A DNA stretch of 38,757 bases from Bacteroidales bacterium UBA6366. Its GTDB lineage: Bacteria; Bacteroidota; Bacteroidia; Bacteroidales; UBA932. The stretch covers positions 1-38,757 of the forward strand of contig DJRG01000033.1 in assembly GCA_002438845.1 (NCBI GenBank), given 5' to 3'. The notes beneath the pieces are model-generated. The model was not told the DNA's origin. It made no database searches and saw nothing but the letters and a program-made list of their open reading frames with translations. Positions 16,256 through 23,737 of this stretch are shown here, piece by piece; the stretch's first letter is position 1, and every line of letters begins with the position of its first letter. Made by a program: the position numbers and the translations under genes.

Positions 16256-17002
16256 TCAAGCATTAATAATGTCCGCCACGATGGCCGTGATGTTGTCCAC
16301 TCCGCCTTTCCTTTTGGCGGCGTCGGCCAAGGCGGAGGCGCTTTCCTCTGGATTGCCTTCGGACAGAAGCCGCTCGATCGCATCGTCCTCCAGCATGTCC
16401 GAGAGGCCGTCCGAGCAGACCAGAATCCGGTCCGATTCCATCAGCCGGTCACTTATGTCTTGGATGTTGGCCTCTGTGTCGCAACCCGCTCCGATGCAGT
16501 TGTACAGGGCTTTTCCAGCTGGAAGCGGGACCATGTCTCTTTCGTGGATGGTCTGGTCTGTGGTCAGCTGACGAAGCAATCCGTCCCTCAGGCGGTAGGT
16601 CCTGCTGTCTCCCACGTTGACGAGCAGGATCTTTCCTGTCATCCAGACAAGACCGGTCAAAGTGCAGCCCATAGCCTTGCTCTGGCGTCCTTCAAAAGCT
16701 TTACGGTTGAGTTCTCCGCTGATTTCCTTTAGCTTCGCCTCCAAAGAAGATGCGCTCAGCCCGACGGACTTGTCCAGCAGGAAGGCCCGAAGGGTCTCCA
16801 GCGTGAACCAGCTGGCATATTCCCCGTTCTCGTGTCCTCCCATCCCGTCCGAGACAAGCAGGCAAAAACTCTCATCATCAGAGACTTCCTTGTCTATATT
16901 CAATAAACTGTCCCTGATAAGGCACATCCCGACAGAGGCCATGTCCTCATTGTTGTCCCTAACCATTCCGACATCAGAGACGCAGCTGATTTTCAGTCTC
17001 AT
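16256..17002 (-). CDS. PP2C-family serine/threonine protein phosphatase
   Basis: A 248-residue single-domain phosphatase of the metal-dependent PP2C family. The motifs appear in order: VRDNNED at about 14-20, LLVSDGMGGHENGEYAS at about 48-64, MGCTLTG, VNVGDSRTYRLRDG, LTTDQT, ILVCSDGLSDML and GGVDNITAIV at the end. The metal-binding aspartates in these motifs are all present, so it should be active. Bacterial PP2C proteins reverse the action of Hanks-type Ser/Thr kinases; none is visible in the window. It follows the secreted EEP gene by 35 bases on the same strand, so it may be read from the GH97 promoter. No membrane segment is seen. Confidence 0.92.
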   Translation of the reverse strand: MRLKISCVSDVGMVRDNNEDMASVGMCLIRDSLLNIDKEVSDDESFCLLVSDGMGGHENGEYASWFTLETLRAFLLDKSVGLSASSLEAKLKEISGELNRKAFEGRQSKAMGCTLTGLVWMTGKILLVNVGDSRTYRLRDGLLRQLTTDQTIHERDMVPLPAGKALYNCIGAGCDTEANIQDISDRLMESDRILVCSDGLSDMLEDDAIERLLSEGNPEESASALADAAKRKGGVDNITAIVADIINA

Positions 17003-17037
17003 AGACTATTAAAACAGTGAATATCAAAGTGGCTATC

Positions 17038-17913
17038 TTAGTTTTTCGGAAGCTCAATCACAAATTCGGAATAGATAGGATAGTGGTCGGAGATGAACTT
17101 AACCCCGTACTTTGCCTCGTCGACAACGTTGAACGACCGGGCCTGTGCGTTGCGGAAAAAGATGTGGTCAATCATCACAGGTTTGCCGCCCTTGCGTCCG
17201 AAGTCATTGAATGACGGAGTCTTGTCGGCTTTCCTTACGCTCTTGGACGACTCTTTCATGTAGGAGCCCAAAGGCTTGAGGGCCTTGTCCTCGCTGGTTG
17301 TGTTGAGGTCTCCGCCCATGAACACAACCGCATTGTCCCCCGCGATCTCCTTGATCTTTTCCACCATAAGCCCCGCGCTTTCCTTACGAGCCACCGCTCC
17401 GGAATTGTCAAAATGAGCGTTGAAAAAGAATATGATCTGTCCTGATTTGATGAACTTGAGCTTGACCCAGCTGGCGTTCCTGACATATTCAGCGTCCCAG
17501 CCTTTTTTCTCAGGAGTCTGGTCTTCGTTGAGCCAGAACGAGCCGTAGTCCATAAGCTCGAATCTGTCAGCGCGGAACAGGATGGGGTTGAAGCTGGATT
17601 CCGTTCCTTCGTTGATTGTGCCGGGCTTTGTGCCTCCATCAACCATGATGTACTTGGGCAGCTTGTTCATTATGAATGATTTCTGCTCTGAGGTGGCCTC
17701 TTGGATCCCAAGAATGTCAGGGGAGTATTTCCGGATTGCCTTGACGCATCCGTTCTTGCGGCTTTCCCAGTTCTGTTCTCCTGTGTCCGCAGGTATCTGG
17801 ATCCTGATGTTGAAAGACATCACGCTGGCTTTCTCATTCTTGGCGTGAGCCTTGGTTCCGCACAATGTGATGACGGACACCAAAAACGTGACTAACAATA
17901 ATACTCTTCTCAT
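17038..17913 (-). CDS. Secreted endonuclease/exonuclease/phosphatase family protein
   Basis: A 291-residue protein with an N-terminal signal peptide (MRRVLLLVTFLVSVITLCG, cleaved around residue 24). The EEP fold is shown by MSFNIRI at about 32, GIQEA with metal-binding E72, FNAHFDNSG, MGGDLNTT and the closing SDHYPI. The family covers nucleases, lipid and sugar phosphatases and sphingomyelinases; secreted Bacteroidota members are commonly of unknown substrate and often lie beside glycan genes. It starts 15 bases after the GH97 stop, so the two are very probably one operon. That link suggests a role in breaking down a phosphorylated or nucleic-acid nutrient, but this is inference. Confidence 0.88.
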   Translation of the reverse strand: MRRVLLLVTFLVSVITLCGTKAHAKNEKASVMSFNIRIQIPADTGEQNWESRKNGCVKAIRKYSPDILGIQEATSEQKSFIMNKLPKYIMVDGGTKPGTINEGTESSFNPILFRADRFELMDYGSFWLNEDQTPEKKGWDAEYVRNASWVKLKFIKSGQIIFFFNAHFDNSGAVARKESAGLMVEKIKEIAGDNAVVFMGGDLNTTSEDKALKPLGSYMKESSKSVRKADKTPSFNDFGRKGGKPVMIDHIFFRNAQARSFNVVDEAKYGVKFISDHYPIYSEFVIELPKN

Positions 17914-17928
17914 AAACCAAAAACTTCT

Positions 17929-19923
17929 TTATCTGGTGATTTTCGCCACCCAGCCCCCTCCTGGAGCCATGTGGATCTTGACAATCCCGTCCTCCGGGAT
18001 CCGCGAGGAAGTTTTCTTGTAGTCTCTGGCCGCCCTGTCGGCGTTGATTCCGTCCTGGAAGACGGTCATATTCCCGCCTCCGATGAAGCTTAGGTCAAGT
18101 GTGATGTCACGGGCATCCCAGTTGGTCAGCGCTCCGACGTACCAGATGTCTCCGCTCCGGCGGGCGACGGCGACATATTCACCGATCTCCCCGCAAACCG
18201 GAACTGTCTCGTCCCAGACAGTAGGGAAGTCCGCGATGAACTCCGTGCACTCAGGTTCGCCCGTGTAATTGGAAGGGGAGTCGCAGAGCATTGTGAGCGG
18301 CGCTTCGAAGATGGCATATTCAGCAAGCTGGCGGCAGCGGGTGCCCTGGCTCATCGCCTCGGAACCGACCGGGTGGTAGTTTCCTTTGGCGGCGTTGCGC
18401 ATCGCCCCTTGTGTGTAGTCCATCGGCCCGGCCACCATCCTGACGAACGGAATCGTCACATCGTAGGTTACCTCATCATAGCCCTCCGGGCTCCATTTCA
18501 ACTGCTCCAGTCCGGCGACACCCTCAAAGTTAAGCACATTCGGGTAGGTCCTCTGGATGCCGGCCGGCTTGTACACTCCGTGGAAGTCGATCAGAAGATG
18601 GTTCTCGGCGGCAATCCTCGCCATTCTCTCGCAGAATTTCACGGCCTGTTGGTCGTCCCTGTTGATGAAGTCTATCTTGAAGCCCTTGAATCCCATCCGC
18701 GCATAGTGGCTCATCGCCTTCTCCGGATTCTTGACGATGCTGTTGTAGCTGGCCCAGAGGATGATGCCGACACCCTTGCCGTTCGCGTAGGTCACGAGTT
18801 CCTCAAGATTGATGTCAGGGTTGATCAGGAAGAGATTGGCCTTGGCTCTCTGCGCCCAGCCCTCGTCCATGATGATGTACTCTATGCCATGTGCGGCGGC
18901 AAAGTCAATGTAGTACTTGTAGGTCTCCGTGTTGATCCCCGCACGGAAGTCAACTCCGTACAGATTCCAGTCATTCCACCAGTCCCAGGCCACTTTCCCA
19001 GGCTTCACCCAACTCCAGTCTTTGGATGCGTCAGCGGGAGTGGCAAGCTGCCAGACCAGATCCAGGTCCATCAGCGATTTTGCGTCCTGTGTGATGCCGA
19101 TGACCTTCCACGGGAATTTCTGTCCGGCCTCGACCTTTGCGATGTAGTCAGCGTAGTCCATGTCCTGATAGATGTACATCCCGTTAGGCCGCAGCCCGAT
19201 CGGGTAAGGCGCGCGTACGCTCTTCAACCCTTTGCTTCCCTGTCCGTTTAGGAACATTCCCGGATAACCGAACAGATCGGACTCGGTGATGACAATCTTC
19301 ACCCCGTCGGCCGCATCCACCGTCATCGGGAGGAACGCCAGCTTCGCGGGATCCATCTGAGATAAATGAATATGCTCGTACGTGTTCTCAAACGAGTTTA
19401 CGAACTGCTGCTTGAACGTCTTTCCTTCGGCGTCCTTGACATAAGGCACCCATACCGTCCAGTCCTCTGCGAAATTGAATTCGGTAAGCTCGTCAGTCAC
19501 GGTGAACTCTCCAGACTTGGCCGTTGAGACGAACCTGTAGGCCACTCCGTTGTCGAACACCCTGAACTCCACGTTGTAGCCCTTGAACTCCAGCGTCAGG
19601 AAATTGTAGATGTCATCCACGCAGGCCTTCTTGTAGTTCATCGCCGGGATATCCTTTACATCATGCGCTCCTTTTCTCGCCTTGCGGACCTTGTCTGTCC
19701 CTCCGAAGACGCTGCCATCCTCGAAAGTCATCGAAATCTCCGAGGGTGTCAGAAGCGTCACACCATCCCGGCTTATTGAATATCTAAGGCCGTCTCCCGC
19801 GGAGACCTCCGCCACAATCCTCCCGGAGGGAGAGGTTACCGACCAAGTTTTCTGCGCCCCGAAGGCCACAAAAGGCAGAAAGATGAAAAATACCGCCGTC
19901 AGAAGAAGTTGTCTCAGTGTCAT
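17929..19923 (-). CDS. Glycoside hydrolase family 97, probable retaining alpha-galactosidase type
   Basis: A 664-residue protein with a signal peptide (MTLRQLLLTAVFFIFLPFVAFGA). The three GH97 regions are seen: an N-terminal beta-sandwich, a (beta/alpha)8 barrel from about residue 290 (KVAWDWWNDWNLYGVDF, YIIMDEGWAQ) and a C-terminal beta domain. GH97 splits into inverting alpha-glucosidases such as SusB and retaining alpha-galactosidases that use an aspartate nucleophile. Here D418 in GFKGFKIDFIN occupies the nucleophile position of the retaining group, so alpha-galactosidase is the better guess; other alpha-linkages remain possible. It is likely periplasmic. It leads a minus-strand run with the EEP and PP2C genes and is divergent from the GH109 gene across an unusual inverted repeat. 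Confidence 0.9.
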   Translation of the reverse strand: MTLRQLLLTAVFFIFLPFVAFGAQKTWSVTSPSGRIVAEVSAGDGLRYSISRDGVTLLTPSEISMTFEDGSVFGGTDKVRKARKGAHDVKDIPAMNYKKACVDDIYNFLTLEFKGYNVEFRVFDNGVAYRFVSTAKSGEFTVTDELTEFNFAEDWTVWVPYVKDAEGKTFKQQFVNSFENTYEHIHLSQMDPAKLAFLPMTVDAADGVKIVITESDLFGYPGMFLNGQGSKGLKSVRAPYPIGLRPNGMYIYQDMDYADYIAKVEAGQKFPWKVIGITQDAKSLMDLDLVWQLATPADASKDWSWVKPGKVAWDWWNDWNLYGVDFRAGINTETYKYYIDFAAAHGIEYIIMDEGWAQRAKANLFLINPDINLEELVTYANGKGVGIILWASYNSIVKNPEKAMSHYARMGFKGFKIDFINRDDQQAVKFCERMARIAAENHLLIDFHGVYKPAGIQRTYPNVLNFEGVAGLEQLKWSPEGYDEVTYDVTIPFVRMVAGPMDYTQGAMRNAAKGNYHPVGSEAMSQGTRCRQLAEYAIFEAPLTMLCDSPSNYTGEPECTEFIADFPTVWDETVPVCGEIGEYVAVARRSGDIWYVGALTNWDARDITLDLSFIGGGNMTVFQDGINADRAARDYKKTSSRIPEDGIVKIHMAPGGGWVAKITR

Positions 19924-20004
19924 TTTCTTATAAAGAATGCATTAAATAATCCTTAAAAGTCGTAAAGTTAATCATTATTCCGCAATAATAACTTATCTTT
20001 AGAA

Positions 20005-20063
20005 TCTGTTTTGATTTGTTCGAAATCCGGAAGCGGACAAATGCGGGCAAATCAAAATACAGA
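20005..20063. promoter_or_regulatory. Long inverted repeat in the GH97/GH109 divergent promoter region
   Basis: TCTGTTTTGATTTG (20005-20018) pairs with CAAATCAAAATACAGA (20048-20063) with a single extra base, making a 14-bp near-perfect repeat. A second nested pair, ATTTGT (20014-20019) and ACAAAT (20037-20042), lies inside. It sits between two divergent glycosidase genes and is placed as a shared operator would be. Confidence 0.6.
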
Positions 20064-20077
20064 TACTTAAGAATTAT

Positions 20078-20085
20078 TATTTTTG
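20078..20085 (+). promoter_or_regulatory. -7 element of the GH109 gene promoter
   Basis: TATTTTTG at 20078-20085, 24 bases before the ATG at 20110. The inverted repeat ends 14 bases upstream and would cover the -33 region. Confidence 0.5.
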
Positions 20086-20109
20086 TTTATTTATAAATAA
20101 TTAAAAACC

Positions 20110-21498
20110 ATGAAATTAAGAAATATTTTCGCAGCTTTTCTGCTCGTGCTTGCGGTGTCATGCTCCACCAAGGACAAAAGTGGCGTGATCAAGGTTGAGA
20201 CTCCAGTACGTCCGGCTGGCCAGGAGAATGTGCTTGGCCTGACCGTTCCGGCCATGGACACTGTCAGGGTCGGCTTTGTCGGCATCGGAATGCGCGGCTC
20301 AAGCGCCGTGGAGCGTTTCACCTATGTTCCGGGAGTGAAGATCACCGCCCTTTGTGACGTTGAGGCCGACCGTGTGGAGAATGCACAGAAAATATTGGAT
20401 GACAGGGGATTCCCTCAGGCTGCCTGCTATTCCGGCAGCACCGGATCCTATAAGGAACTGTGTGAACGTGACGATGTCGACCTGGTCTACATCTGCACAG
20501 ACTGGAAACACCACGTTCCGATCGCCCTCTATGCCATGGAGCATGGCAAGAATGTCGCTGTCGAGGTACCGGCGGCTGCTTCACTGGAGGACATCTGGGC
20601 TCTTGTAAACACTTCCGAGAAGACCCGCAAGCACTGCATGATGCTTGAGAACTGCTGTTACGACTTCTATGAGATGTCGGTTCTGACTATGGCCCAGAAA
20701 GGCCTGTTCGGCGAGATTATCCATGGAGAAGGCTCCTACCATCACAATTTGGATCCGTTCTGGAACGCTTACTGGAACAACTGGAGACTTGATTTCAACA
20801 AGGAAACCAAGGGTGATGTCTATTCCACCCACGGTCTTGGTCCGGTATGCCAGGTCATGAACATCCATCGTGGAGACCGTTTCAAGACTCTCGTGGCGAT
20901 GGAGACCAAGACTGTCAACGGCCCTAAGCATGTCGAGGCCAGGACCGGAGAGAAATGCGATGATTTCCAGAACGGTGACCTTACTATGACGATGATCTCC
21001 ACCGAGAAAGGCAAGACCATCCTTGTGGAGCACGATGTGATGACTCCACGTCCTTACAGCCGTATGTACCAGATTGTCGGCAGTGATGGCTATGCCGGAA
21101 AGTACCCGACCCAGCAGATATGCTTGCGTGACAATGCCACGGAAGGTACATCTACAGATTTCCAGAATCTTGGCCGTGAGGTCGTCTACTCGGGAAACAG
21201 ACTGAACAAATTGCTTGAGGAGAACCGTAATCCAATTCTGACCCCTGAGCTTGAGGCTCTTGCGAAACAGGTCGGAGGTCACGGCGGAATGGACTTCATC
21301 ATGGACTATCGTCTGATCTACTGCCTCAGGAACGGGCTCCCTCTCGACATGGATGTCTATGACATGGCCGAGTGGTGCTGCCTGACAGAACTCGGCAGAA
21401 TCTCGATGGAGAACGGCAATGTCCCGGTGGAGGTCCCAGACTTCACACGTGGCGCCTGGAACCAAATCCAGGGCTTCTCCTACGCCTTTGCGGAGTGA
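20110..21498 (+). CDS. Gfo/Idh/MocA-family lipoprotein, probable GH109 alpha-N-acetylgalactosaminidase
   Basis: A 462-residue protein with a lipoprotein signal: LAVSC with C18 as the lipidated cysteine. The Rossmann domain opens with VRVGFVGIGMRGSSAVERF, which binds NAD(H). Long segments match GH109 enzymes, including ENCCYDFYEMSVLTMAQ and GGMDFIMDYRLIYCLRNGLP. GH109 members remove terminal alpha-N-acetylgalactosamine using a tightly bound NAD+ by an oxidation-elimination mechanism; some act on other substrates. Mucin O-glycans or blood group A-type sugars are typical targets. The divergent GH97 and the following sialidase-fold gene fit a host-glycan role. Activity is inferred from family resemblance. 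Confidence 0.85.
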   Translation: MKLRNIFAAFLLVLAVSCSTKDKSGVIKVETPVRPAGQENVLGLTVPAMDTVRVGFVGIGMRGSSAVERFTYVPGVKITALCDVEADRVENAQKILDDRGFPQAACYSGSTGSYKELCERDDVDLVYICTDWKHHVPIALYAMEHGKNVAVEVPAAASLEDIWALVNTSEKTRKHCMMLENCCYDFYEMSVLTMAQKGLFGEIIHGEGSYHHNLDPFWNAYWNNWRLDFNKETKGDVYSTHGLGPVCQVMNIHRGDRFKTLVAMETKTVNGPKHVEARTGEKCDDFQNGDLTMTMISTEKGKTILVEHDVMTPRPYSRMYQIVGSDGYAGKYPTQQICLRDNATEGTSTDFQNLGREVVYSGNRLNKLLEENRNPILTPELEALAKQVGGHGGMDFIMDYRLIYCLRNGLPLDMDVYDMAEWCCLTELGRISMENGNVPVEVPDFTRGAWNQIQGFSYAFAE

Positions 21499-21689
21499 GA
21501 CACCCTTCAGGCCTGATGGATGACGTAGACAGTGGACATCTTGCGTGACATTAGGCCTTTCATGTATCTTGCCCCGCCTTTCCAAAACACGCTAATGAAT
21601 AATTAGACCTTTACTGTCTACAGATTAGAATCGTCTTTCCTGTAGAAATTTATTAGAAGCTGTTTTGAAATTATTGGAAAAATATAATC

Positions 21690-22835
21690 ATGTACCGATC
21701 ATTTGTTTTTCTCATCATAGCGATTCTTTTATTTCCCGAAGGCTGCGCCATGGTTTCCGTAAAACGAGCGAAGCCTTCGGATGGTGTAAGAATAGATTGG
21801 GATGAAGGGTCGGAGAGAAAAATCAAGGAAAGTGGCACCTATGCTAGAATCATACGGTGTGCGGACGGGCGTTACTGGATAGCTTTCGAGGATCTGCAAG
21901 GTAATGTGGTCGTGTCTCATAGCGATGACTGTCATACCTGGAGTGAGGACAGGATAGTGTTTCCTCGTAAATTTGAATCAGGTTCATTGGTGAAAGCGGC
22001 AAATGCGGAAATCATTGAGTTGGATAATGGTGTCCTTGTCTGTGGTGCGAACTATAGACCAGTCTCGCAAGGGATGACTCCATATTCAATAGCGGTCAGC
22101 CGTAGTTTTGACAATGGTCTTACTTGGGAACGGCCACGCATTCTGTATGAAGCCGGGACTTTTTTCAAGGATGGCTGCTGGGAACCATCATTCTTGCAAT
22201 TGCCTGACGGTACGTTGCAGCTCTATTTCGCAAATGAATCTCCATACCGGGAATCTGACGAACAGGAAATATCTCTTTTAGAGTCTGATGACAAAGGTGA
22301 CACATGGACTGCGGAACCACGGACAGTTTCATTTCGGAAGGACCATCGTGATGGTATGCCTGTGGCTGCGATATTCGGCGATGACATTGTTCTGGTCATT
22401 GAGGACAATTACGGTGGAGATTTCAAGCCATATACGGTAAGAACCTCTTTATCTGACAATTGGAATATTCCTGTGTACGGGAATTCGACTGAAAGGGATG
22501 AGGCTTTGGTGGATGTTGTCCCGGATTCCATTTATATGGGTGCTCCTTTTTTGCTGAGACTGCCAAGCGGAGAGTCTGTGATCAGTTATCAGACAAATGA
22601 AAAACGTAGCCATGATCGGGAGTTGTCCTGTATGGAAGTCGCTATAGGCGATTCCTGCGCCAGAAATTTCAAGGAACGTTCCCGTCCTTTCGATATTCCG
22701 GAAAACAAAAGCGGAAAGTGGAATTCTCTTATGCTTTTGAATGACAGCACTATACTGGCGGTATGCTCTTCCGATCGAGATGGCCGTCCTGCCATTTGGG
22801 TCAAGGAAGGACATATCTTGAAAGAATCTCGATAG
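21690..22835 (+). CDS. Sialidase-fold (BNR/Asp-box) lipoprotein
   Basis: A 381-residue protein with a hydrophobic leader ending FPEGC, a lipobox-like site with C19. At least three Asp-box repeats are visible: SHSDDCHTW at about 76, SRSFDNGLTWERP at about 137-149 and ESDDKGDTW at about 197-205. These mark a six-bladed propeller as in GH33 sialidases and GH93 exo-arabinanases. The arginine triad and catalytic Tyr/Glu pair of GH33 cannot be assigned with confidence, so the substrate is open. Codon use is more AT-rich than neighbouring genes (many TTT, ATT, GGT), hinting at separate origin. The 191-base gap upstream has no clear promoter but contains a distant inverted repeat, GTAGACAGT (21525-21533) with ACTGTCTAC (21613-21621). 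Confidence 0.75.
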   Translation: MYRSFVFLIIAILLFPEGCAMVSVKRAKPSDGVRIDWDEGSERKIKESGTYARIIRCADGRYWIAFEDLQGNVVVSHSDDCHTWSEDRIVFPRKFESGSLVKAANAEIIELDNGVLVCGANYRPVSQGMTPYSIAVSRSFDNGLTWERPRILYEAGTFFKDGCWEPSFLQLPDGTLQLYFANESPYRESDEQEISLLESDDKGDTWTAEPRTVSFRKDHRDGMPVAAIFGDDIVLVIEDNYGGDFKPYTVRTSLSDNWNIPVYGNSTERDEALVDVVPDSIYMGAPFLLRLPSGESVISYQTNEKRSHDRELSCMEVAIGDSCARNFKERSRPFDIPENKSGKWNSLMLLNDSTILAVCSSDRDGRPAIWVKEGHILKESR

Positions 22836-22994
22836 CATTGGGCCATAGGTGGTGGAATGTTATGCGTTGACATTCAGCGACATGAAAAAGCTGCCGGTCA
22901 TTTCAGAATGGCAGCGTTTACGAATATCAAAGCAGGCCAGCCTGACCTGGTGAAAGGTTTGGCTGACCATAATAGAAGAAGGTGATTTGGATGA

Positions 22995-23030
22995 ATGCCT
23001 ATATAGGCATAGCCGGCAATCTTTCCGGCT
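22995..23030. repeat. Perfect 16-bp palindrome plus adjacent hairpin
   Basis: ATGCCTATATAGGCAT (22995-23010) is a perfect palindrome. Directly beside it AGCCGG (23011-23016) and CCGGCT (23025-23030) form a 6-bp stem. They lie 17 bases after the stop of the minus-strand GyrI-like gene and could form its 3' end. Another stem, GCTGCC/GGCAGC, follows the sialidase-fold gene at about 22891-22916. Confidence 0.6.
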
Positions 23031-23046
23031 TGTGGTTGAAGTTTGT

Positions 23047-23535
23047 CTATGCGATCGGAATCCAGAGTTCGGTCAGAAGGTCTTCCGGCTTTGTGAGCGC
23101 CGGGTCGTTCAGATACTTCTCGAACATCGCTTTCGGAAGCACTTCCACTCCGTTTTCCTGAAGCAGGTGGCCATAGACCTCTTCATAGACCTGGCCGAGT
23201 TCGGTGTACGGGCCTTTGTGCAGGAAGACAATGAACTTACCGCCCTCAAGGGTTCCGACTCTGACCTCTCCCTCTGGCAGGAGGCCGCCTAGCTTAGGGT
23301 GGGCTATGCCGACATCCACGCGGCACTTCTCGGCGGGAGTTGTCGTAGGGTCATCAAGATAGACACTGATGTACTCCGCGTCAATGCAGCCTACACGGTT
23401 TTCATCCTTGCAGTATTTGACGATTTTCTCCCAAGCTCCGGAATAATCAACACTCTTGTAGTCTCCGGTCAGGCGCACGCTCAGTGCGCTGACATCCTCT
23501 CTGGTTTCGATTCGTTGTTCAAGTTTAACAATCAT
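23047..23535 (-). CDS. GyrI-like small-molecule binding domain protein
   Basis: A 162-residue protein starting MIVKLEQRIETREDVSALSV. The GyrI-like (SBM/AraC effector-binding) fold is shown by the opening strand, VRLTGDYKSVDYSGAWEKI, CRVDVGIAHP, GGKFIVFLHKGPYTELGQVY and the closing TELWIPIA. It has no DNA-binding domain. Such stand-alone proteins bind or in some cases hydrolyse small hydrophobic ligands. A longer reading frame could start at 23610, but a clear promoter -7 element (plus 23562-23569) lies inside that extension, so I chose the start at 23535. A 17-bp perfect palindrome sits just upstream of the promoter and suggests tight control. Confidence 0.8.
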   Translation of the reverse strand: MIVKLEQRIETREDVSALSVRLTGDYKSVDYSGAWEKIVKYCKDENRVGCIDAEYISVYLDDPTTTPAEKCRVDVGIAHPKLGGLLPEGEVRVGTLEGGKFIVFLHKGPYTELGQVYEEVYGHLLQENGVEVLPKAMFEKYLNDPALTKPEDLLTELWIPIA

Positions 23536-23561
23536 AATAAAGTCAGTTTTTGTTGATGGTG

Positions 23562-23600
23562 CAAAGGTACGGCGGAAAGCCTTTGTCCATAGTATGGACA
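23562..23600 (-). promoter_or_regulatory. Promoter and palindromic operator of the GyrI-like gene
   Basis: On the minus strand TACCTTTG (plus 23562-23569) is a perfect -7 element. The sequence TGTCCATA-G-TATGGACA (plus 23584-23600) is a perfect 8-bp inverted repeat with a 1-base centre; it occupies the place of the -33 box, where a bound regulator would block or replace RNA polymerase contacts. Confidence 0.7.
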
Positions 23601-23737
23601 GGGTGGACATCAGGAATCTGCATATTCCTGAGAATTAACCAATTTTTTATTATGATACGGACAATTATAAACAGGCCACAAGGATTGTCCAGGAACGTGG
23701 TATGACCTGCATCACTGATGGTGTCGTTTGAATGTAC

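Noticed and set aside
18373..19251. A 292-codon open frame antisense to GH97
   Set aside because: Shadow of a high-GC coding strand; GH97 motifs are on the minus strand throughout.
21525..21621. GTAGACAGT and ACTGTCTAC as ends of a small mobile element
   Set aside because: The repeats are only 9 bp, no target-site duplication or transposase is seen, and the 79-base interior has no further structure.
23536..23610. An N-terminal extension of the GyrI-like protein by 25 residues
   Set aside because: A perfect -7 promoter element lies inside the extension and family homology begins at the internal methionine.
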